A stretch of 64,000 nt of DNA from Oceanisphaera psychrotolerans. Its GTDB lineage: Bacteria > Pseudomonadota > Gammaproteobacteria > Enterobacterales > Aeromonadaceae. The stretch spans positions 1-64,000 of the forward strand of contig NZ_MDKE01000003.1 in assembly GCF_001870485.1 (NCBI RefSeq). The letters are read 5' to 3'. Under the pieces are notes generated by a model. The model was given only the letters and a program-made list of their open reading frames with translations, was not told the origin of the DNA and did no database searches. Within the stretch, counting starts at the first letter, position 1. Every line of letters starts with the position of its first letter. Positions 7,182-18,325 of the stretch are shown piece by piece. A program made the translations under genes and the position numbers.

Positions 7182-8450
7182 ATGATCGATCTGAAAACCC
7201 CACTCTGGTGGCGTGCCACCCTGGCACTGGACCTGGGCTCCATGCTGGTGTTCATCAATCTCTATCTGACCCAGCCGCTGCTGCCGCTGCTGGCCCGGGA
7301 CTTCGAACTGTCGGCGCTGTCCGCCAGTTGGGCCTTGTCTGTATCCACCCTGGGGCTGGCCGTCGGCCTGCTGTTCTGGGCCCGGGTGGCCGACCGGCGG
7401 GGGCGCAAGCCGGTGATGCTGGGTTGCCTGCTGGTGGCCATAGTGCTGAGCCTGGTGATGGCATCATTGCCGGGTTTCGGCTGGCTGCTGGTGGCACGGG
7501 GCCTGCAAGGTTTTTTTCTGGCCGGGCTGCCGGCCACGGCGGTGGCCTACATGGGTGAGGAGTTCACCCCCAGGGCCCTGGTGACCAGCATCGGCATCTA
7601 TATCGCCGCCAATTCTCTGGGCGGCATCGCCGGGCGGGTATTCGGTGGCTTGCTGGCACAATGGGGAGAGCAGTGGAGCGAACTGGGGGGAGATCCATGG
7701 TTCGGCGGCTGGCAGACCAGCTTTCTGGTGCTGGGCGCACTCAGCCTGCTGCTGTGGCTGCCGCTGCTGAAGTGGCTGCCCGCTTCCCGGCATTTTGTGC
7801 CAGCCGGTAAAGACGAGGGCATGAGTGCGCTGTTGGGCCATGTCCGCAATCCGCTGCTGTGGCCGGTGTATCTGGTGGGCGGGCTCAACTTCATGGTGTT
7901 CCTGAATCAGTACACCTATGTGGCCTTCTATCTGGCGGCGCCGCCCATCCACATGGCGCCGGCGGCGCTGGGTTTGCTGTTTCTGACCTACCTTACCGGT
8001 ACCTTCGCCTCCGGCATCAGCGGCTGGCTGATCAACCGTTTCGGACTGTGTCGCACCCTGCTGGGGGCCATCGGCATCATGGCTGTCGGCAATCTCGGCC
8101 TGCTCAGCGAACGCCTGCCGCTGATACTGCTGGCGCTGCTGGTGGACAGCTTCGCCTTCTTCCTGGCTCATGCCTGCGCCAGCAGCTGGGTGGGGCGTAG
8201 CGTACAGCAGCACCGGGCACTGGCGTCGTCTTTATATCTGGTGTTTTACTATCTGGGCGCCAGCCTGGGCGGGCTTTATCTGTATCCCTTCTGGAGCCGG
8301 GCCGGGCTGCCCGGGGTGGCGCTGGGCATGATGCTGGTGCTGCTGGTGACGGCGGGCCTCAGCCTGCGGCTGCTGCGCCGGGAACGGAACACAACGTTAA
8401 CAGCCATAAGCGACAAGCTGGAAACGAGTAGCTTCCCGAGTCATTTGTAG
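7182..8450 (+). CDS. MFS transporter (YnfM-like)
   Basis: A 422-residue inner-membrane carrier with about 12 hydrophobic segments. The MFS signature between helices 2 and 3 is visible as ARVADRRGRKPVM near residues 67-79, and a conserved Arg-Gly pair follows (VARGLQGFFLAG). GGGAG lies seven bases before the ATG. It resembles the YnfM group, whose members pair with a divergent LysR gene as here; substrates are uncertain (arabinose or drug efflux has been suggested for relatives). The last residues and stop codon run into a REP-like element, so the C-terminal tail may be recently altered. Confidence 0.85.
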   Translation: MIDLKTPLWWRATLALDLGSMLVFINLYLTQPLLPLLARDFELSALSASWALSVSTLGLAVGLLFWARVADRRGRKPVMLGCLLVAIVLSLVMASLPGFGWLLVARGLQGFFLAGLPATAVAYMGEEFTPRALVTSIGIYIAANSLGGIAGRVFGGLLAQWGEQWSELGGDPWFGGWQTSFLVLGALSLLLWLPLLKWLPASRHFVPAGKDEGMSALLGHVRNPLLWPVYLVGGLNFMVFLNQYTYVAFYLAAPPIHMAPAALGLLFLTYLTGTFASGISGWLINRFGLCRTLLGAIGIMAVGNLGLLSERLPLILLALLVDSFAFFLAHACASSWVGRSVQQHRALASSLYLVFYYLGASLGGLYLYPFWSRAGLPGVALGMMLVLLVTAGLSLRLLRRERNTTLTAISDKLETSSFPSHL

Positions 8451-8515
8451 GCCCCGTTTCAACGGGAAGATCCCACCGCCGATGGCAGCATTTCCCGAAT
8501 AAATTCGGGCCTACA
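8446..8515. repeat. REP-like element, family B, overlapping the MFS stop
   Basis: The element starts TGTAGGCC and ends GGGCCTACA, inverted copies of each other. Inside are two perfect hairpins, CCCGTT-TC-AACGGG (8453-8466) and CCCGAAT-AA-ATTCGGG (8493-8508). The TAG stop of the MFS gene (8448-8450) is part of the left terminus. The ends resemble family A elements, suggesting one mobilising activity. Confidence 0.7.
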
Positions 8516-8545
8516 GGCGGCGTGGTCTTGTTTACAGCGAATTGC

Positions 8546-9103
8546 TTATGGCCGGTCTTTTAACCAGTAATCGACGGGTACCGGCACTACCTCGCCGCGG
8601 GCGATTTCGAGGGCGATGGTGTCGGCCAGGCTGCGTTGATGAAACTTGACCTGATAGGGCGGCAGGGACAGGGTCAGCTCGGGTGTCGGGCCCTGCAGCC
8701 CGCTGGTGTTGAAGGGCACCTCCGGGTAGTCCTGCTGCAAGCGGTCCAGGCTGTTTACCACGATTTCGCCGTGCTCCAGGCCGTGCCAGTGCGGCTTGCC
8801 GGCCTTGGGGGCGGCCAGTTCGATGCAGGGTACCGGCCCGAAGGGGCTTGCCAGCGGTTGATGCAGCTGAAAGGTGATGATGGGCCTGTTGCCAATCATG
8901 CCCTCTACCAGGCATTCGCCGAACCGGGACAGAGTGGTACGCAGTTGCAGGTACTCCTGCTGGTCGGCGGCCCGATAGCAGACGTGATCCATGGGGCCCA
9001 GGGTCGTCGGCAGGCCGTGACTGCACAGGCCCTGTTGCAGCGCATGCAGAAAACGGCGGTGATCGCCCAGCACGTCGTCCAGTATCGGCATCGGGCTCAC
9101 CAT
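8546..9103 (-). CDS. VOC-superfamily protein, YecM family
   Basis: A protein of 181-185 residues. It shows the YecM pattern: MDHVCYRAADQQEYLQLRTTL near residue 38, then ECLVEGMIGNRPIITFQL and IPCIELAAPK-like text (PVPCIELAAPKAGKPH), HGLEHGEIVV, and a C-terminal VPVPVDYWL. Such proteins have a metal-binding vicinal-oxygen-chelate fold, but the function of YecM is not established. Start either ATG 9103, overlapping the upstream gene, or ATG 9091; neither has a strong ribosome site, and the overlap favours coupling. Confidence 0.75.
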   Translation of the reverse strand: MVSPMPILDDVLGDHRRFLHALQQGLCSHGLPTTLGPMDHVCYRAADQQEYLQLRTTLSRFGECLVEGMIGNRPIITFQLHQPLASPFGPVPCIELAAPKAGKPHWHGLEHGEIVVNSLDRLQQDYPEVPFNTSGLQGPTPELTLSLPPYQVKFHQRSLADTIALEIARGEVVPVPVDYWLKDRP

Positions 9104-9861
9104 TTTTTCTTGGGCTCAAACAACAGATCGAGTTCGGACTTTTCCTGCTCTTCCGCGCGGGCTTTTTGCTCCTGTATGGCCTGGCTCTGTGTCTGGGTCA
9201 GCTCGCTCAGTCGTTGTTGCAGGTTTTCTTCGAGGCTCTTGAGCTGATCATCCTTGTCGGGCACCTGTTCCAGCACACTCAGACCTTTGGTCAGCATCTG
9301 GCGAGCCATGTTGCTGTCTTTATTGTTCAGCGCCATCTGGGCACGCTTGGCCAGGTTGACCAGGTTGATTTTGAGCTGCATCAGCTCCAGGTGGCGATCT
9401 TCCACCACAAAGGTCTGGTTACCCAGCTTGCCCTTGTTGTGCTCGATGCGCAGCAAGGCCCGTAACCGTTTGACGATTTGCAGCATATGAATCGCCTGCT
9501 GATCTGACTCGGGCGCTTTCAGAGTGGTTTGTTCCATCTGGTAATGTTCTTTTACCTGCTGCAGCTGTTGCTCGATATTGATCCGGCGAGATTTGATCTG
9601 GGCACTGGTTGGGTCCTGTTGCTGCATGGTTTGCAGGCTGTACAGAATACGATTGTACAGCACCATCACCAGCGCCTTGCTGAACGGCAGCTGGCTGGCG
9701 TGCAGCAGCAATTCATCGGTTTCGTTGATGATATTTTTGTGTTTGAGCAACAAGGTGCGCTTTTCTGCTTCCTGCTTCTGCCGGTACTGTTGAAGAATAT
9801 TGTAGATAATGATCAGAAACAGCAGGGCGCCTATGGCTATGAGGATCAGGGTCAGCGTCAT
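9097..9861 (-). CDS. membrane-anchored coiled-coil protein, function unknown
   Basis: I do not recognise a named family. From the ATG at 9861 the protein has 254 residues: a single strongly hydrophobic segment at residues 3-20 (LTLILIAIGALLFLIIIY), then a long Gln/Glu/Lys/Leu-rich helical region with few prolines, and a charged end (EPKKKW). This predicts an N-terminal anchor with a cytoplasmic coiled coil. A reading to 10008 adds 49 residues without a ribosome site. It overlaps the YecM-like gene by seven bases. It lies back to back with cysB. Confidence 0.65.
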   Translation of the reverse strand: MTLTLILIAIGALLFLIIIYNILQQYRQKQEAEKRTLLLKHKNIINETDELLLHASQLPFSKALVMVLYNRILYSLQTMQQQDPTSAQIKSRRINIEQQLQQVKEHYQMEQTTLKAPESDQQAIHMLQIVKRLRALLRIEHNKGKLGNQTFVVEDRHLELMQLKINLVNLAKRAQMALNNKDSNMARQMLTKGLSVLEQVPDKDDQLKSLEENLQQRLSELTQTQSQAIQEQKARAEEQEKSELDLLFEPKKKW

Positions 9862-10004
9862 CTGTCGGCGGCTCGATTGGGGTAGAAAACAGGGAGGAAA
9901 TGTTACCCCAGTCATGGGGCTTTGGCTAACGTCCATCGGGTTAACGGCATAAAATCGATGATGGTTCAGACAATTAGCATATAACTCCTGGTTATTAGCA
10001 CATG

Positions 10005-10036
10005 ACAAAGAGGATCTTTGTACAGGGTCTGATAAT
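10005..10036 (+). promoter_or_regulatory. dyad and -10 upstream of cysB
   Basis: A perfect dyad ACAAAGA-GGA-TCTTTGT spans 10005-10021; a -10-like GATAAT lies at 10031-10036, 33 bases before the cysB ATG. A dyad at this distance would overlap the -35 region, as expected for an autorepressing regulator such as CysB. CysB sites have no firm consensus, so the protein that binds is a guess. Confidence 0.4.
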
Positions 10037-10063
10037 ATTTAGCTACGTCACCTTAATTCTTGA

Positions 10064-11044
<981 letters not shown>

Positions 11045-11085
11045 CTGGCGTGAGGCGATCCGACCCCGTGTGGGTATTCTGGTGT

Positions 11086-11178
11086 TGTAGCCGGCGCTTC
11101 AGCTGCCGGAGCGGACAGCACCGATTCTTCAAACACAGCGCCGTTTGTGGGTTCGCGCCGGCTAAAGCGGCGCCTACA
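11086..11178 (-). repeat. REP-like dispersed element, copy 2 of family A
   Basis: The reverse complement of this stretch aligns with 653-744. It starts TGTAG and ends CCTACA, inverted termini, with GCCGGCGCTTCAGCTGCCGG on the left and CGCCGGCTAAAGCGGCGCC on the right. It lies in the gap between cysB and gloA, before the shared terminator. Confidence 0.8.
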
Positions 11179-11233
11179 GATTAGTCTGGAGCCCAGCCAA
11201 ACATCGGTGTTGGGATATGCGGGTACGACAAAG

Positions 11234-11258
11234 AAAAGGAGCCTTTGGCTCCTTTTTT
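11234..11258. terminator. bidirectional terminator between cysB and gloA
   Basis: AAAAGGAGCC-TTT-GGCTCCTTTTTT: a six-pair GC-rich stem with A on one side and six T on the other. It serves cysB strongly and gloA (minus strand) more weakly. Confidence 0.85.
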
Positions 11259-11282
11259 GGCTTACCGTTTATGGCTCGGGAG

Positions 11283-11690
11283 TTATTCCCCCAGGCCCTT
11301 GCCGGCGTCGTCTTTGGCAATCAGCTCAATCTTGTAGCCGTCCGGATCTTCCACGAAGGCGATGACGGTGGTGCCGCCCTTGACCGGGCCCGGCTCGCGG
11401 GTGACCTTGCCGCCGGCGGCACGGATCTGCTCGCACATGCCGTAGATGTCGTTGGCTTCGATGGCGATATGGCCATAGGCGTTGCCCAGATCATACTGCT
11501 CGGTGCCCCAGTTGTAGGTCAGCTCCAGCACCGCCTCGTCCTTTTCCTCGCCGTAACCGACGAAGGCCAGAGTGTACTGATATTCGGTGTTTTCGCTGGT
11601 GCGCAGCAGTTTCATGCCCATGATATCGGTATAGAAGGCGATGGACTTGTCGAGATTGCCGACGCGCAGCATGGTGTGCAGTATACGCAT
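11283..11690 (-). CDS. gloA: lactoylglutathione lyase (glyoxalase I)
   Basis: Converts the hemithioacetal of methylglyoxal and glutathione to S-lactoylglutathione, detoxifying methylglyoxal in the cytoplasm. The 135-residue protein begins [20 protein letters not shown] with the metal ligand His5; Glu56 (VLELTYNWG), His74 (GHIAIE) and Glu122 (KIELI) complete the metal site in the usual spacing. Length equals the E. coli enzyme (135). GGGAG lies seven bases before the ATG. Confidence 0.95.
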   Translation of the reverse strand: MRILHTMLRVGNLDKSIAFYTDIMGMKLLRTSENTEYQYTLAFVGYGEEKDEAVLELTYNWGTEQYDLGNAYGHIAIEANDIYGMCEQIRAAGGKVTREPGPVKGGTTVIAFVEDPDGYKIELIAKDDAGKGLGE

Positions 11691-11741
11691 GATTAATACT
11701 CCCAGAGTGATGTAAAGGTCGGGTGTTTCCCTTTATGGCTA

Positions 11742-12383
11742 TCAACCATCGGGATATTGTTTTTCTTTGTATTCACACAGGTCTTCGATCACGCAAGAAC
11801 CGCAGCGCGGCTTGCGGGCCAGACAGGTGTAGCGTCCGTGCAGGATAAACCAGTGGTGCACATCCTGTTTGAACTCCGCCGGCACCCATTTCAGCAGCTT
11901 TAGCTCCACTTCGTCCACGTTTTTTCCCGGGGCGAAGCGGGTGCGGTTGGACAGCCGGAAAATATGGGTGTCCACGGCGATGGTGGGCCAGCCGAAGGCG
12001 GTGTTGAGCACCACGTTGGCGGTTTTGCGGCCCACGCCAGGCAGGGCTTCCAGCGCTTCCCGGTTTTCCGGTACTTCGCCGCCGTGTTGTTCCTGCAGTA
12101 TGGCGCAGGTCTTGATCACGTTCTCGGCCTTGGTGTTGAACAGACCGATGGTCTTGATGTGTTCCTTGACGCCCTCTACCCCCAGCGCCAGCATGGCGGC
12201 GGGAGTGGGGCCGGCGGCAAAGAGGCCGATGGTGGCCTTGTTCACGCTCACGTCCGTGGCCTGGGCCGACAGCAGCACCGCAATCAGCAGTTCGAACGGG
12301 TTGCGAAAATTCAGCTCGGTGGTGGGGTGCGGATTTTCCGCCCGCAGTCGTTCCAGGATCTGGCGACGTTTTTCCATGTTCAT
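11742..12383 (-). CDS. nth: endonuclease III
   Basis: A DNA glycosylase and AP lyase that removes oxidised pyrimidines in base excision repair. The 213-residue protein has the helix-hairpin-helix [13 protein letters not shown] with the catalytic Lys120 region, the catalytic Asp in AVDTHIFR, and the 4Fe-4S cluster pattern C-x6-C-x2-C-x5-C ([17 protein letters not shown]). The start (ATG 12383) overlaps the rnfE stop by four bases (ATGA), so it is the last gene of the rnf operon, a common gammaproteobacterial arrangement. Confidence 0.96.
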   Translation of the reverse strand: MNMEKRRQILERLRAENPHPTTELNFRNPFELLIAVLLSAQATDVSVNKATIGLFAAGPTPAAMLALGVEGVKEHIKTIGLFNTKAENVIKTCAILQEQHGGEVPENREALEALPGVGRKTANVVLNTAFGWPTIAVDTHIFRLSNRTRFAPGKNVDEVELKLLKWVPAEFKQDVHHWFILHGRYTCLARKPRCGSCVIEDLCEYKEKQYPDG

Positions 12384-13075
12384 AACGAGGTAACTCGCGC
12401 TCGGGTAACTTCGGTCTTGGGTGCCGGGGCCTGACGGGCCGCCAGCCGGCCGTCCAGCCAGTTCTTGGCGGCGATCATCAGTCCCAGGCCGATAAAGGCG
12501 CCGGGGGGCAGTATCGCCAGCAGAAAGCCGTTATCCAGGTGCAATACGTCGATGCGCAGGCTCGCCGCCCAGTCGCCCAGCAGCAGCTCGGCGCCGTCGA
12601 ACAGGGTACCCTGGCCCAGCAGTTCGCGCAGGCCGCCCAGGACCAGCAGCACGGCGGTGAAGCCTAGGCCCATCATCAGGCCGTCCAGTGCCGCCAGCCC
12701 CGGGGTGGTCTTGGAGGCGAAGGCCTCGGCCCGGCCGATGATCACGCAGTTGGTGACGATCAGCGGAATAAAGATGCCCAGCGACTGATACAGCCCGTAG
12801 GTATAGGCGTTCATCAGCAGCTGCACGCTGGTCACCAGGCTGGCGATGATCATCACATAGATGGGGATGCGCACCTCAGCCGGCACCCACTGGCGCACCA
12901 GAGAGACGGTGAGGTTGGAGCCAATCAATACCAGCATGGTGGCGATGCCCAGCCCCATGGCGTTGGTCAGGGTGCTGGTTACCGCCAGCACCGGGCAGAG
13001 GCCCAGGATCTGCACCAGTGCCGGGTTGTTGCTCCACAGCCCCTGGCGGATGATGTCTTTGTGTTGTTCGCTCAC
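12380..13075 (-). CDS. rnfE: Rnf electron transport complex subunit E
   Basis: A membrane subunit of the Rnf (Rsx) complex, which couples NADH:ferredoxin electron flow to Na+ or H+ transport. The 231-residue protein has six membrane helices; motifs [20 protein letters not shown] near residue 25 and [18 protein letters not shown] near residue 95 hold the conserved cysteines that bind the shared intramembrane cluster with RnfA. I start at GTG 13075 ([13 protein letters not shown]) because E. coli RsxE begins there and the GTG overlaps the rnfG stop (GTGA). Confidence 0.94.
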   Translation of the reverse strand: MSEQHKDIIRQGLWSNNPALVQILGLCPVLAVTSTLTNAMGLGIATMLVLIGSNLTVSLVRQWVPAEVRIPIYVMIIASLVTSVQLLMNAYTYGLYQSLGIFIPLIVTNCVIIGRAEAFASKTTPGLAALDGLMMGLGFTAVLLVLGGLRELLGQGTLFDGAELLLGDWAASLRIDVLHLDNGFLLAILPPGAFIGLGLMIAAKNWLDGRLAARQAPAPKTEVTRARVTSL

Positions 13076-13704
13076 AGGGATTCTCCACAAGAAGGGGCCT
13101 GGCTCAGCAATCCGGGCTGCTGCTGTACCAGCATCAGCACCTTGCGCACTGCCTTGACCACGGCTCTGGGGGTGATGGTGGCGCCGGTAAAGGCGTCGAA
13201 CTGGCCGCCGTCGCTGCGTACCGCCCAGCGGGGGTCTTCTTCACCCTGCAGCGACTGGCCGTTGAAGTCGAGTACCCAGGAGGATTTTTTCAGCTCGATC
13301 TTGTCACCCAGGCCCGGGGTTTCATTATGGTTGAGTACCCGCACCCCGTTCAGGGTGCCGTCGATATTGATACCCACCACCAGCTTGATCTCGCCGCTGT
13401 AGCCGTCGGGCGCCACGGCCTCGATGGCATAGCCGCTGGGCTGACCGTCTTTCATCGCCGTAAACACCGGCAGGGCATCGCGGCTGCCCAGGAACGGCTC
13501 GCTGGTCAGCATCACGCAGTGATCGAACAGGGGCTCGTCGTGGCTGTCGGCAGGCAGCAGCTCGTCCAGCACCCGCAACAGCTGGGCCTGCTCCTGCTCG
13601 ATGATGGTGTCTCTGGTCAGGCTGTGGGTAAAAGCCACGAAGGCGGTGCAGCCGAGGGCGAACAGCGCCAGCGTCAACCCGTTCTTGCGCATCATGTCCA
13701 GCAT
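13072..13704 (-). CDS. rnfG: Rnf electron transport complex subunit G
   Basis: A 210-residue periplasmic flavoprotein anchored by one N-terminal helix (about residues 9-25). The flavin attachment motif TGATIT lies near residue 180 ([17 protein letters not shown]); the second Thr carries covalent FMN in the family. The ATG at 13704 overlaps the rnfD stop by one base; longer readings in this frame run through rnfD and are not real. The stop overlaps rnfE (GTGA). Confidence 0.94.
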   Translation of the reverse strand: MLDMMRKNGLTLALFALGCTAFVAFTHSLTRDTIIEQEQAQLLRVLDELLPADSHDEPLFDHCVMLTSEPFLGSRDALPVFTAMKDGQPSGYAIEAVAPDGYSGEIKLVVGINIDGTLNGVRVLNHNETPGLGDKIELKKSSWVLDFNGQSLQGEEDPRWAVRSDGGQFDAFTGATITPRAVVKAVRKVLMLVQQQPGLLSQAPSCGESL

Positions 13705-14753
13705 CAGCGGGCCGCTCCATAGGTGGTGGGTTTGGTCAGCGCATCGATCATCGGCACCGTAATGTTGGCCAGCAGTACCGCGAAGGCCACCGCGTCCGGA
13801 TAACCGCCGAAGGTGCGGATCAGGTATATCAGCAGGCCGATCAGCACGCCGTAGATCAAACGGCCGCGGAAGGTGGTGGAGGCCGACACCGGATCGGTGG
13901 CGATGAAGAAGGCACCGATCATGGTGGCCCCCGACAGCAGGTGCATCATGGGGCTGGCGGTGCCGTCCGGGGCGACCAGAAAGCCCAGCAGACTGAACAG
14001 TAGCAGGCTGCCGAGAATGGCCACCGGAATGGGCCAGCTGATGAGTTTCAACCGCAGCAGCATCAGACCGCCGGCCAGATAGGCCAGGTTGACCCACTGC
14101 CAGCCGATGCCGGCCAGGCCGCCGAATACCGGGGAGGACAGAATTTCGCCGCCGGTATGACCCTGGGTAAAGCCGGTTTTAAGGGTGTCGAGCGGGGTGG
14201 CCATGGTGGTGCCATCGGCCAGTTCGCGCAGCTGGTGCGGGCTGAAACCGTCCAGGGTAAAGCCGGTGAAGATGGCAGACAGGCTGTCGGCGAAGGTGAC
14301 CGGATACAGCTGCAGTTCCAGCGGCGGCAGCCAGCTGGTCATGTGTAGCGGAAACGACACCAGCAGCAGCACGTAGGCGACCATGGCCGGATTGAACAGG
14401 TTCTGGCCGATGCCGCCATAAAGCTGCTTGGCCACGATAATGGCGAAGGCGGTGCCGATTACCACCAGCCACCAGGGCGCCAGCGACGGCAGGGCGATGC
14501 CGATCAGCAGGGCGGTCAGCAGCGCCGAGTTGTCTTTCAGCTGGCGCAGAGGACGACCGCGCAGGGCCAGTACCAGCGCCTCGGCGCCGTAGGCGGTGAG
14601 CACCGCCAGCAGGATTTGGATCAGGCTGCCCCAGCCGAAAAACCAGCACTGGGCAAGGATGCCCGGTATCAGGCAGTAACAGACCCGCCGCATCAGGGTG
14701 GCGGTGTCGAGCGGAGCGCGATCATGGGGTGAGCTGCTGATTGTAAACGCCAT
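13704..14753 (-). CDS. rnfD: Rnf electron transport complex subunit D
   Basis: A 349-residue membrane subunit with about nine helices, homologous to NqrB. The covalent FMN site is seen as DGTTMATPL near residues 180-190, and the second conserved motif [17 protein letters not shown] near residue 275. It lies between rnfC and rnfG with one-base overlaps at the far end and shared first base at 14753, so expression is tightly coupled. Confidence 0.94.
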   Translation of the reverse strand: MAFTISSSPHDRAPLDTATLMRRVCYCLIPGILAQCWFFGWGSLIQILLAVLTAYGAEALVLALRGRPLRQLKDNSALLTALLIGIALPSLAPWWLVVIGTAFAIIVAKQLYGGIGQNLFNPAMVAYVLLLVSFPLHMTSWLPPLELQLYPVTFADSLSAIFTGFTLDGFSPHQLRELADGTTMATPLDTLKTGFTQGHTGGEILSSPVFGGLAGIGWQWVNLAYLAGGLMLLRLKLISWPIPVAILGSLLLFSLLGFLVAPDGTASPMMHLLSGATMIGAFFIATDPVSASTTFRGRLIYGVLIGLLIYLIRTFGGYPDAVAFAVLLANITVPMIDALTKPTTYGAAR

Positions 14754-17154
14754 TAGGACTCGTCTTCTCGATCGGATGGGGTGGATGCCGCCTGTTTTTG
14801 TGCTTCTGCCAGGGCGGCCTTGCGCGCTTTGGCGCGAGCGACCGCGGCCTTGATGGCGGCTTTCTTGTCGTCAGCCGCGGCATCGGCCGGTGCCGGCGCC
14901 TCGGTTTTCGCCGGTTCGGCCCCGGTGCTGGATGCCGGTTTTGCCGCGGCAGCGGCCTGTTCGGCCTTGCGCGCCTTGGCCCGGGCGACGGCGGCCTTGA
15001 TGGCGGCTTGCTTGTCGTTGGCTGCGGCGCTGTCGCCAGTCGCCGTACCGCCGGTAAGCGCCGCCGGCGCTTCCGACTGGGGCGTGGCATCCGCTTCCTG
15101 AGCGGCTTTGCGCGCCTTGGCTCGAGCGACGGCAGCAGCCACGGCGGCTTTTTTATCGTCGGCCGACGCGCCGTCGTCAGTCACTGCGCTGCCGGTTTTC
15201 TCTGCCGGCGCCTCGGCCCTGGGGGTTGCCCCCGCCTCCTGTGCGGCCTTGCGCGCTTGGCACGAGCCACGGCAGCAGCCACGGCGGCTTTTTTCGGGTC
15301 GTCGTTGGTGTTGTCTGTCGGAGCTGCGGCGTCGGCCACGGCGGATTTTTTATCCTTGGCCGCGACGCTGTCATCGGCAGGTGCAGACGCTGGCACACCA
15401 TCGTCCTGCGCGGCTTTACGGGCCTTGGCCCGGGCAACGGCGGCGGCCACGGCGGATTTTTTATCGTTGGCGGCGCCGTCGTTGGGGGCGGTATTCGTAT
15501 CGCCGGTGGCCGTGTTGTCAGTGGTCCCGGCGGCCTGGGCCTGCTTCAGTTCCCGGTTGCGGCGGGCTTCTTCCTTGCGGGCGGTGCGGGCGGCGGCCAT
15601 GTCGTCGGGGCCTTGCTCCTGCTGGCGGGCCTTGACCCGGGCCAGGGCGGCGGCCACCGGATCGTCGCCCCCGGCTTTGGCCTGTTCGGCCATGCGCGCC
15701 TTGCGCTCACTGGCGGCTTTTGCCTGTCGGGCCTGACGCTCTTCTTTCTCCCGGGCCAGCCGTTGCTGGCGGGCCTCGAAGCGCAGTTTGGCACGTTCGG
15801 CCAGCTCGGCTTCGCGCTGCGCATGGCGAATATCGGCCTTGGCCACCCGGTAATACTGCACCAGCGGTATGGTGCTGGGGCACACATAGGCGCAGGCGCC
15901 GCATTCGATGCAGTCGAACAGGTGGTGGCTGTTGAGCTTGTCGTGATCCTGGCTGCGGGCATACCAGTATAACTGCTGGGGCAACAGATTGGCGGGGCAG
16001 GCATCGGCGCAGTTGCTGCAGCGAATGCAGGCCATTTCTTCCGCCGGTGGCGCCAGCTCGGCCTGCCTGGGTGCCAGCAAGCAGTTGCTGCCCTTGATGA
16101 TGGGGGCGGCGGCGCTGTGCAGGGTAAAGCCCATCATGGGGCCGCCCATGATGATGCGCTGCTCGGGCTCCGGCGTCAGGCCGTAGCGTTGCAGCAGGTG
16201 GCGTACCGGGGTGCCGATGTGCACCCAGGTATTGCCGGGTTCGCCGAAGGCGTCGCCTGCCAGGGTAACCACCCGGCGGGTCAGCGGTTCGTCGTCGATG
16301 ATGGCCTGTTTGACCGCATAAGCCGTGCCCACGTTCTGCACCACGATGCCGATGTCGGCGGGCAGGCCGTTGCGGGGCACCTGCAGGCCTGTGAGGATTT
16401 CGATCAGCTGTTTTTCACCGCCGGACGGGTACTTGGTGGGCACCGCCACAATCAGCAGGTTCTCGTCCCGGTTGACCGCGCGCAGCGCCGCCAGCGCCTC
16501 GGGCTTGTTGTCTTCCACCGCCAGAATGGTGAGCTGCGGCTGCACGATGTGGCGCAGTATCTCCACGCCCATCAGTATTTCGGCCGGGTGCTCGCGCATC
16601 AGCCTATCGTCGGCGCTGATATAGGGCTCGCATTCCACCCCATTGATGATCAGGGCCTCTATTTTTTTCTTGCGGGGTCTCAGCTTGACGTGGGCCGGAA
16701 AGCCGGCCCCGCCGAGGCCGGCGATCCCGGCCTGGTGGATCCGCTCCAGCAGCACGTCGGCGCCCAGCAAGCGGAAGTCGGCTATCGGATAGCGGGGGCG
16801 CCACTGATCTTCGCCGTCGGGTTTGACTACGATGCACAGACCGTCCAGCCCCGAGGGGTGGCACAGGGGGCGGTCTTCGATGGCGGCCACGGTGCCCGAG
16901 GTGGGCGCATGCACCGGTACCATCATGGGGTTGAGTGGCTCGGTCAGGGGCTGGCCCCTGAGCACCCGTTCACCGACTTGTACCTTGACTCGGGCCGGCT
17001 GGCCGATGTGCTGGCGCACCTGCAAAATCAGTTCTTCCGGCAGGCCGGCATGGCTGATGGGCGTGAGGTTGGCCGGCGCCTTGCGCTCGGGCGGATGAAT
17101 GCCGCCATGAAAGGTATGCAGCTTGCCTGCGTTGAGATCCTGTAACAGCGACAT
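14753..17154 (-). CDS. rnfC: Rnf electron transport complex subunit C, frameshifted in its repeat tail
   Basis: The NADH-oxidising soluble subunit. The N-terminal part carries the glycine-rich nucleotide site [15 protein letters not shown] near 140-155 and NGVECEP; two 4Fe-4S motifs follow ([12 protein letters not shown] near 375, [12 protein letters not shown] near 415). After residue 440 comes a long Ala/Lys/Arg/Glu tail with at least five near-identical units of the type [13 protein letters not shown]. The frame breaks near 15254, where GCGCGC-TTGG lacks a base present in the sister units (GCGCGCCTTGG). With one base added the protein is 800 residues, typical of long gammaproteobacterial RnfC. 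Probably a sequence error or slippage in the repeat. Confidence 0.9.
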
Positions 17155-17155
17155 C

Positions 17156-17710
17156 TTAATCTACCTGCTTGATGGCGATGGGCGGCAGTTGCCATTTCCA
17201 GTTATCGGGGGTGACCGAGAGCGGAATCATCTCGATGCAATCGGTGGGGCAGGGATCCACGCACAGATCGCAGCCGGTGCATTCGTCTGCAATCACCGTG
17301 TGCAGCGCCTTGGTGGCACCGACGATGGCATCCACCGGGCAGGCCTGAATGCACTTGGTGCAGCCGATGCACATGTCTTCGTGAATAAAGGCGACCTTTT
17401 TCTCGGGCTCGGCGGCTTCCTCGCCCATGGCCTGGGGCTCGACGCCCATCAGATCGGCGATCTTGCGCATGGTGGCGTCGCCACCGGGCACACACTTGTT
17501 GATGTCGTCACCGTTGGCCACGGCTTCCGCATAAGGCTTGCAGCCGGGATAGCCGCACTGACCACACTGGGTCTGGGGCAGCAGTTCGTCCAGCTGCTCG
17601 ACGATGGGATCGGATTCCACCCGGAACCGGACGGCGGCATAGCCCAGGATCAGGCCGAAGATCAGGGCCAGCAGGGCCAGCACCGCGATGGCGATTAGAA
17701 TATTGCTCAT
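17156..17710 (-). CDS. rnfB: Rnf electron transport complex subunit B
   Basis: A 184-residue iron-sulfur protein. One N-terminal helix (residues 3-24) anchors it; a first cluster motif [15 protein letters not shown] is at about 50-64; two ferredoxin-type motifs, [12 protein letters not shown] and [12 protein letters not shown], lie near 113 and 143. It passes electrons between RnfC and the membrane subunits. One base separates its stop from the rnfC start. Confidence 0.95.
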   Translation of the reverse strand: MSNILIAIAVLALLALIFGLILGYAAVRFRVESDPIVEQLDELLPQTQCGQCGYPGCKPYAEAVANGDDINKCVPGGDATMRKIADLMGVEPQAMGEEAAEPEKKVAFIHEDMCIGCTKCIQACPVDAIVGATKALHTVIADECTGCDLCVDPCPTDCIEMIPLSVTPDNWKWQLPPIAIKQVD

Positions 17711-17711
17711 A

Positions 17712-18293
17712 TTACAACTTGACCAGTCCGGTAAAGCCCATGAAGGCCAGTGACATCAGGCCGGCGGTGATCATTGCCAGCGCCGCGCCCCTGAAGGGAG
17801 CCGGCACATCGGCCCCGGCCAGGCGCTCGCGCATGGCGGCAAACAGCACCAGCACCAGCGAAAAGCCCAGCGCCGCGCCAAAGCCGTATACCAGACTCTG
17901 CATGAAATTGTGCTGTTCGTTGATGTTGAGCAGCGCCACACCCAGCACCGCGCAGTTGGTGGTGATCAGCGGCAGAAAAATGCCCAGCAGCCGGTACAGG
18001 GTGGGGCTGGTCTTGTGCACCACCATTTCGGTGAATTGCACTACCACGGCGATGACCAGAATAAACGACAGGGTACGCAGATACAGCAGGTCTAAAGGCA
18101 GCAGAATATACTGGTTGACCAGATAGGAGCAGGCGGCGGCCAGGGTCAGCACGAAGGTGGTGGCCAGGCCCATGCCGATGGCGGTTTCGAGTTTCCCGGA
18201 CACGCCCATGAAGGGACAGAGCCCGAGAAACTTGACCAGCACGAAGTTGTTGACCAGCACGGTGCCGACAAACAGCAGCAGGTATTCAGACAT
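17712..18293 (-). CDS. rnfA: Rnf electron transport complex subunit A
   Basis: A 193-residue subunit with six membrane helices, beginning [19 protein letters not shown] as in E. coli RsxA. It carries [10 protein letters not shown] near 26-35 and ITTNCAVLG near 105, whose cysteines form the membrane cluster with RnfE. First gene of rnfABCDGE-nth. I chose ATG 18293 over the GTG two codons before it by family alignment; GAGTG lies upstream. Confidence 0.95.
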   Translation of the reverse strand: MSEYLLLFVGTVLVNNFVLVKFLGLCPFMGVSGKLETAIGMGLATTFVLTLAAACSYLVNQYILLPLDLLYLRTLSFILVIAVVVQFTEMVVHKTSPTLYRLLGIFLPLITTNCAVLGVALLNINEQHNFMQSLVYGFGAALGFSLVLVLFAAMRERLAGADVPAPFRGAALAMITAGLMSLAFMGFTGLVKL

Positions 18294-18325
18294 GATCACT
18301 CGGCGGATAATAAATAACGGCCGGT

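Noticed and set aside
13072-14097. A 341-codon frame that would extend rnfG upstream
   Set aside because: The extra part overlaps rnfD and is Arg/His-rich shadow sequence; ATG 13704 gives the normal RnfG length and start.
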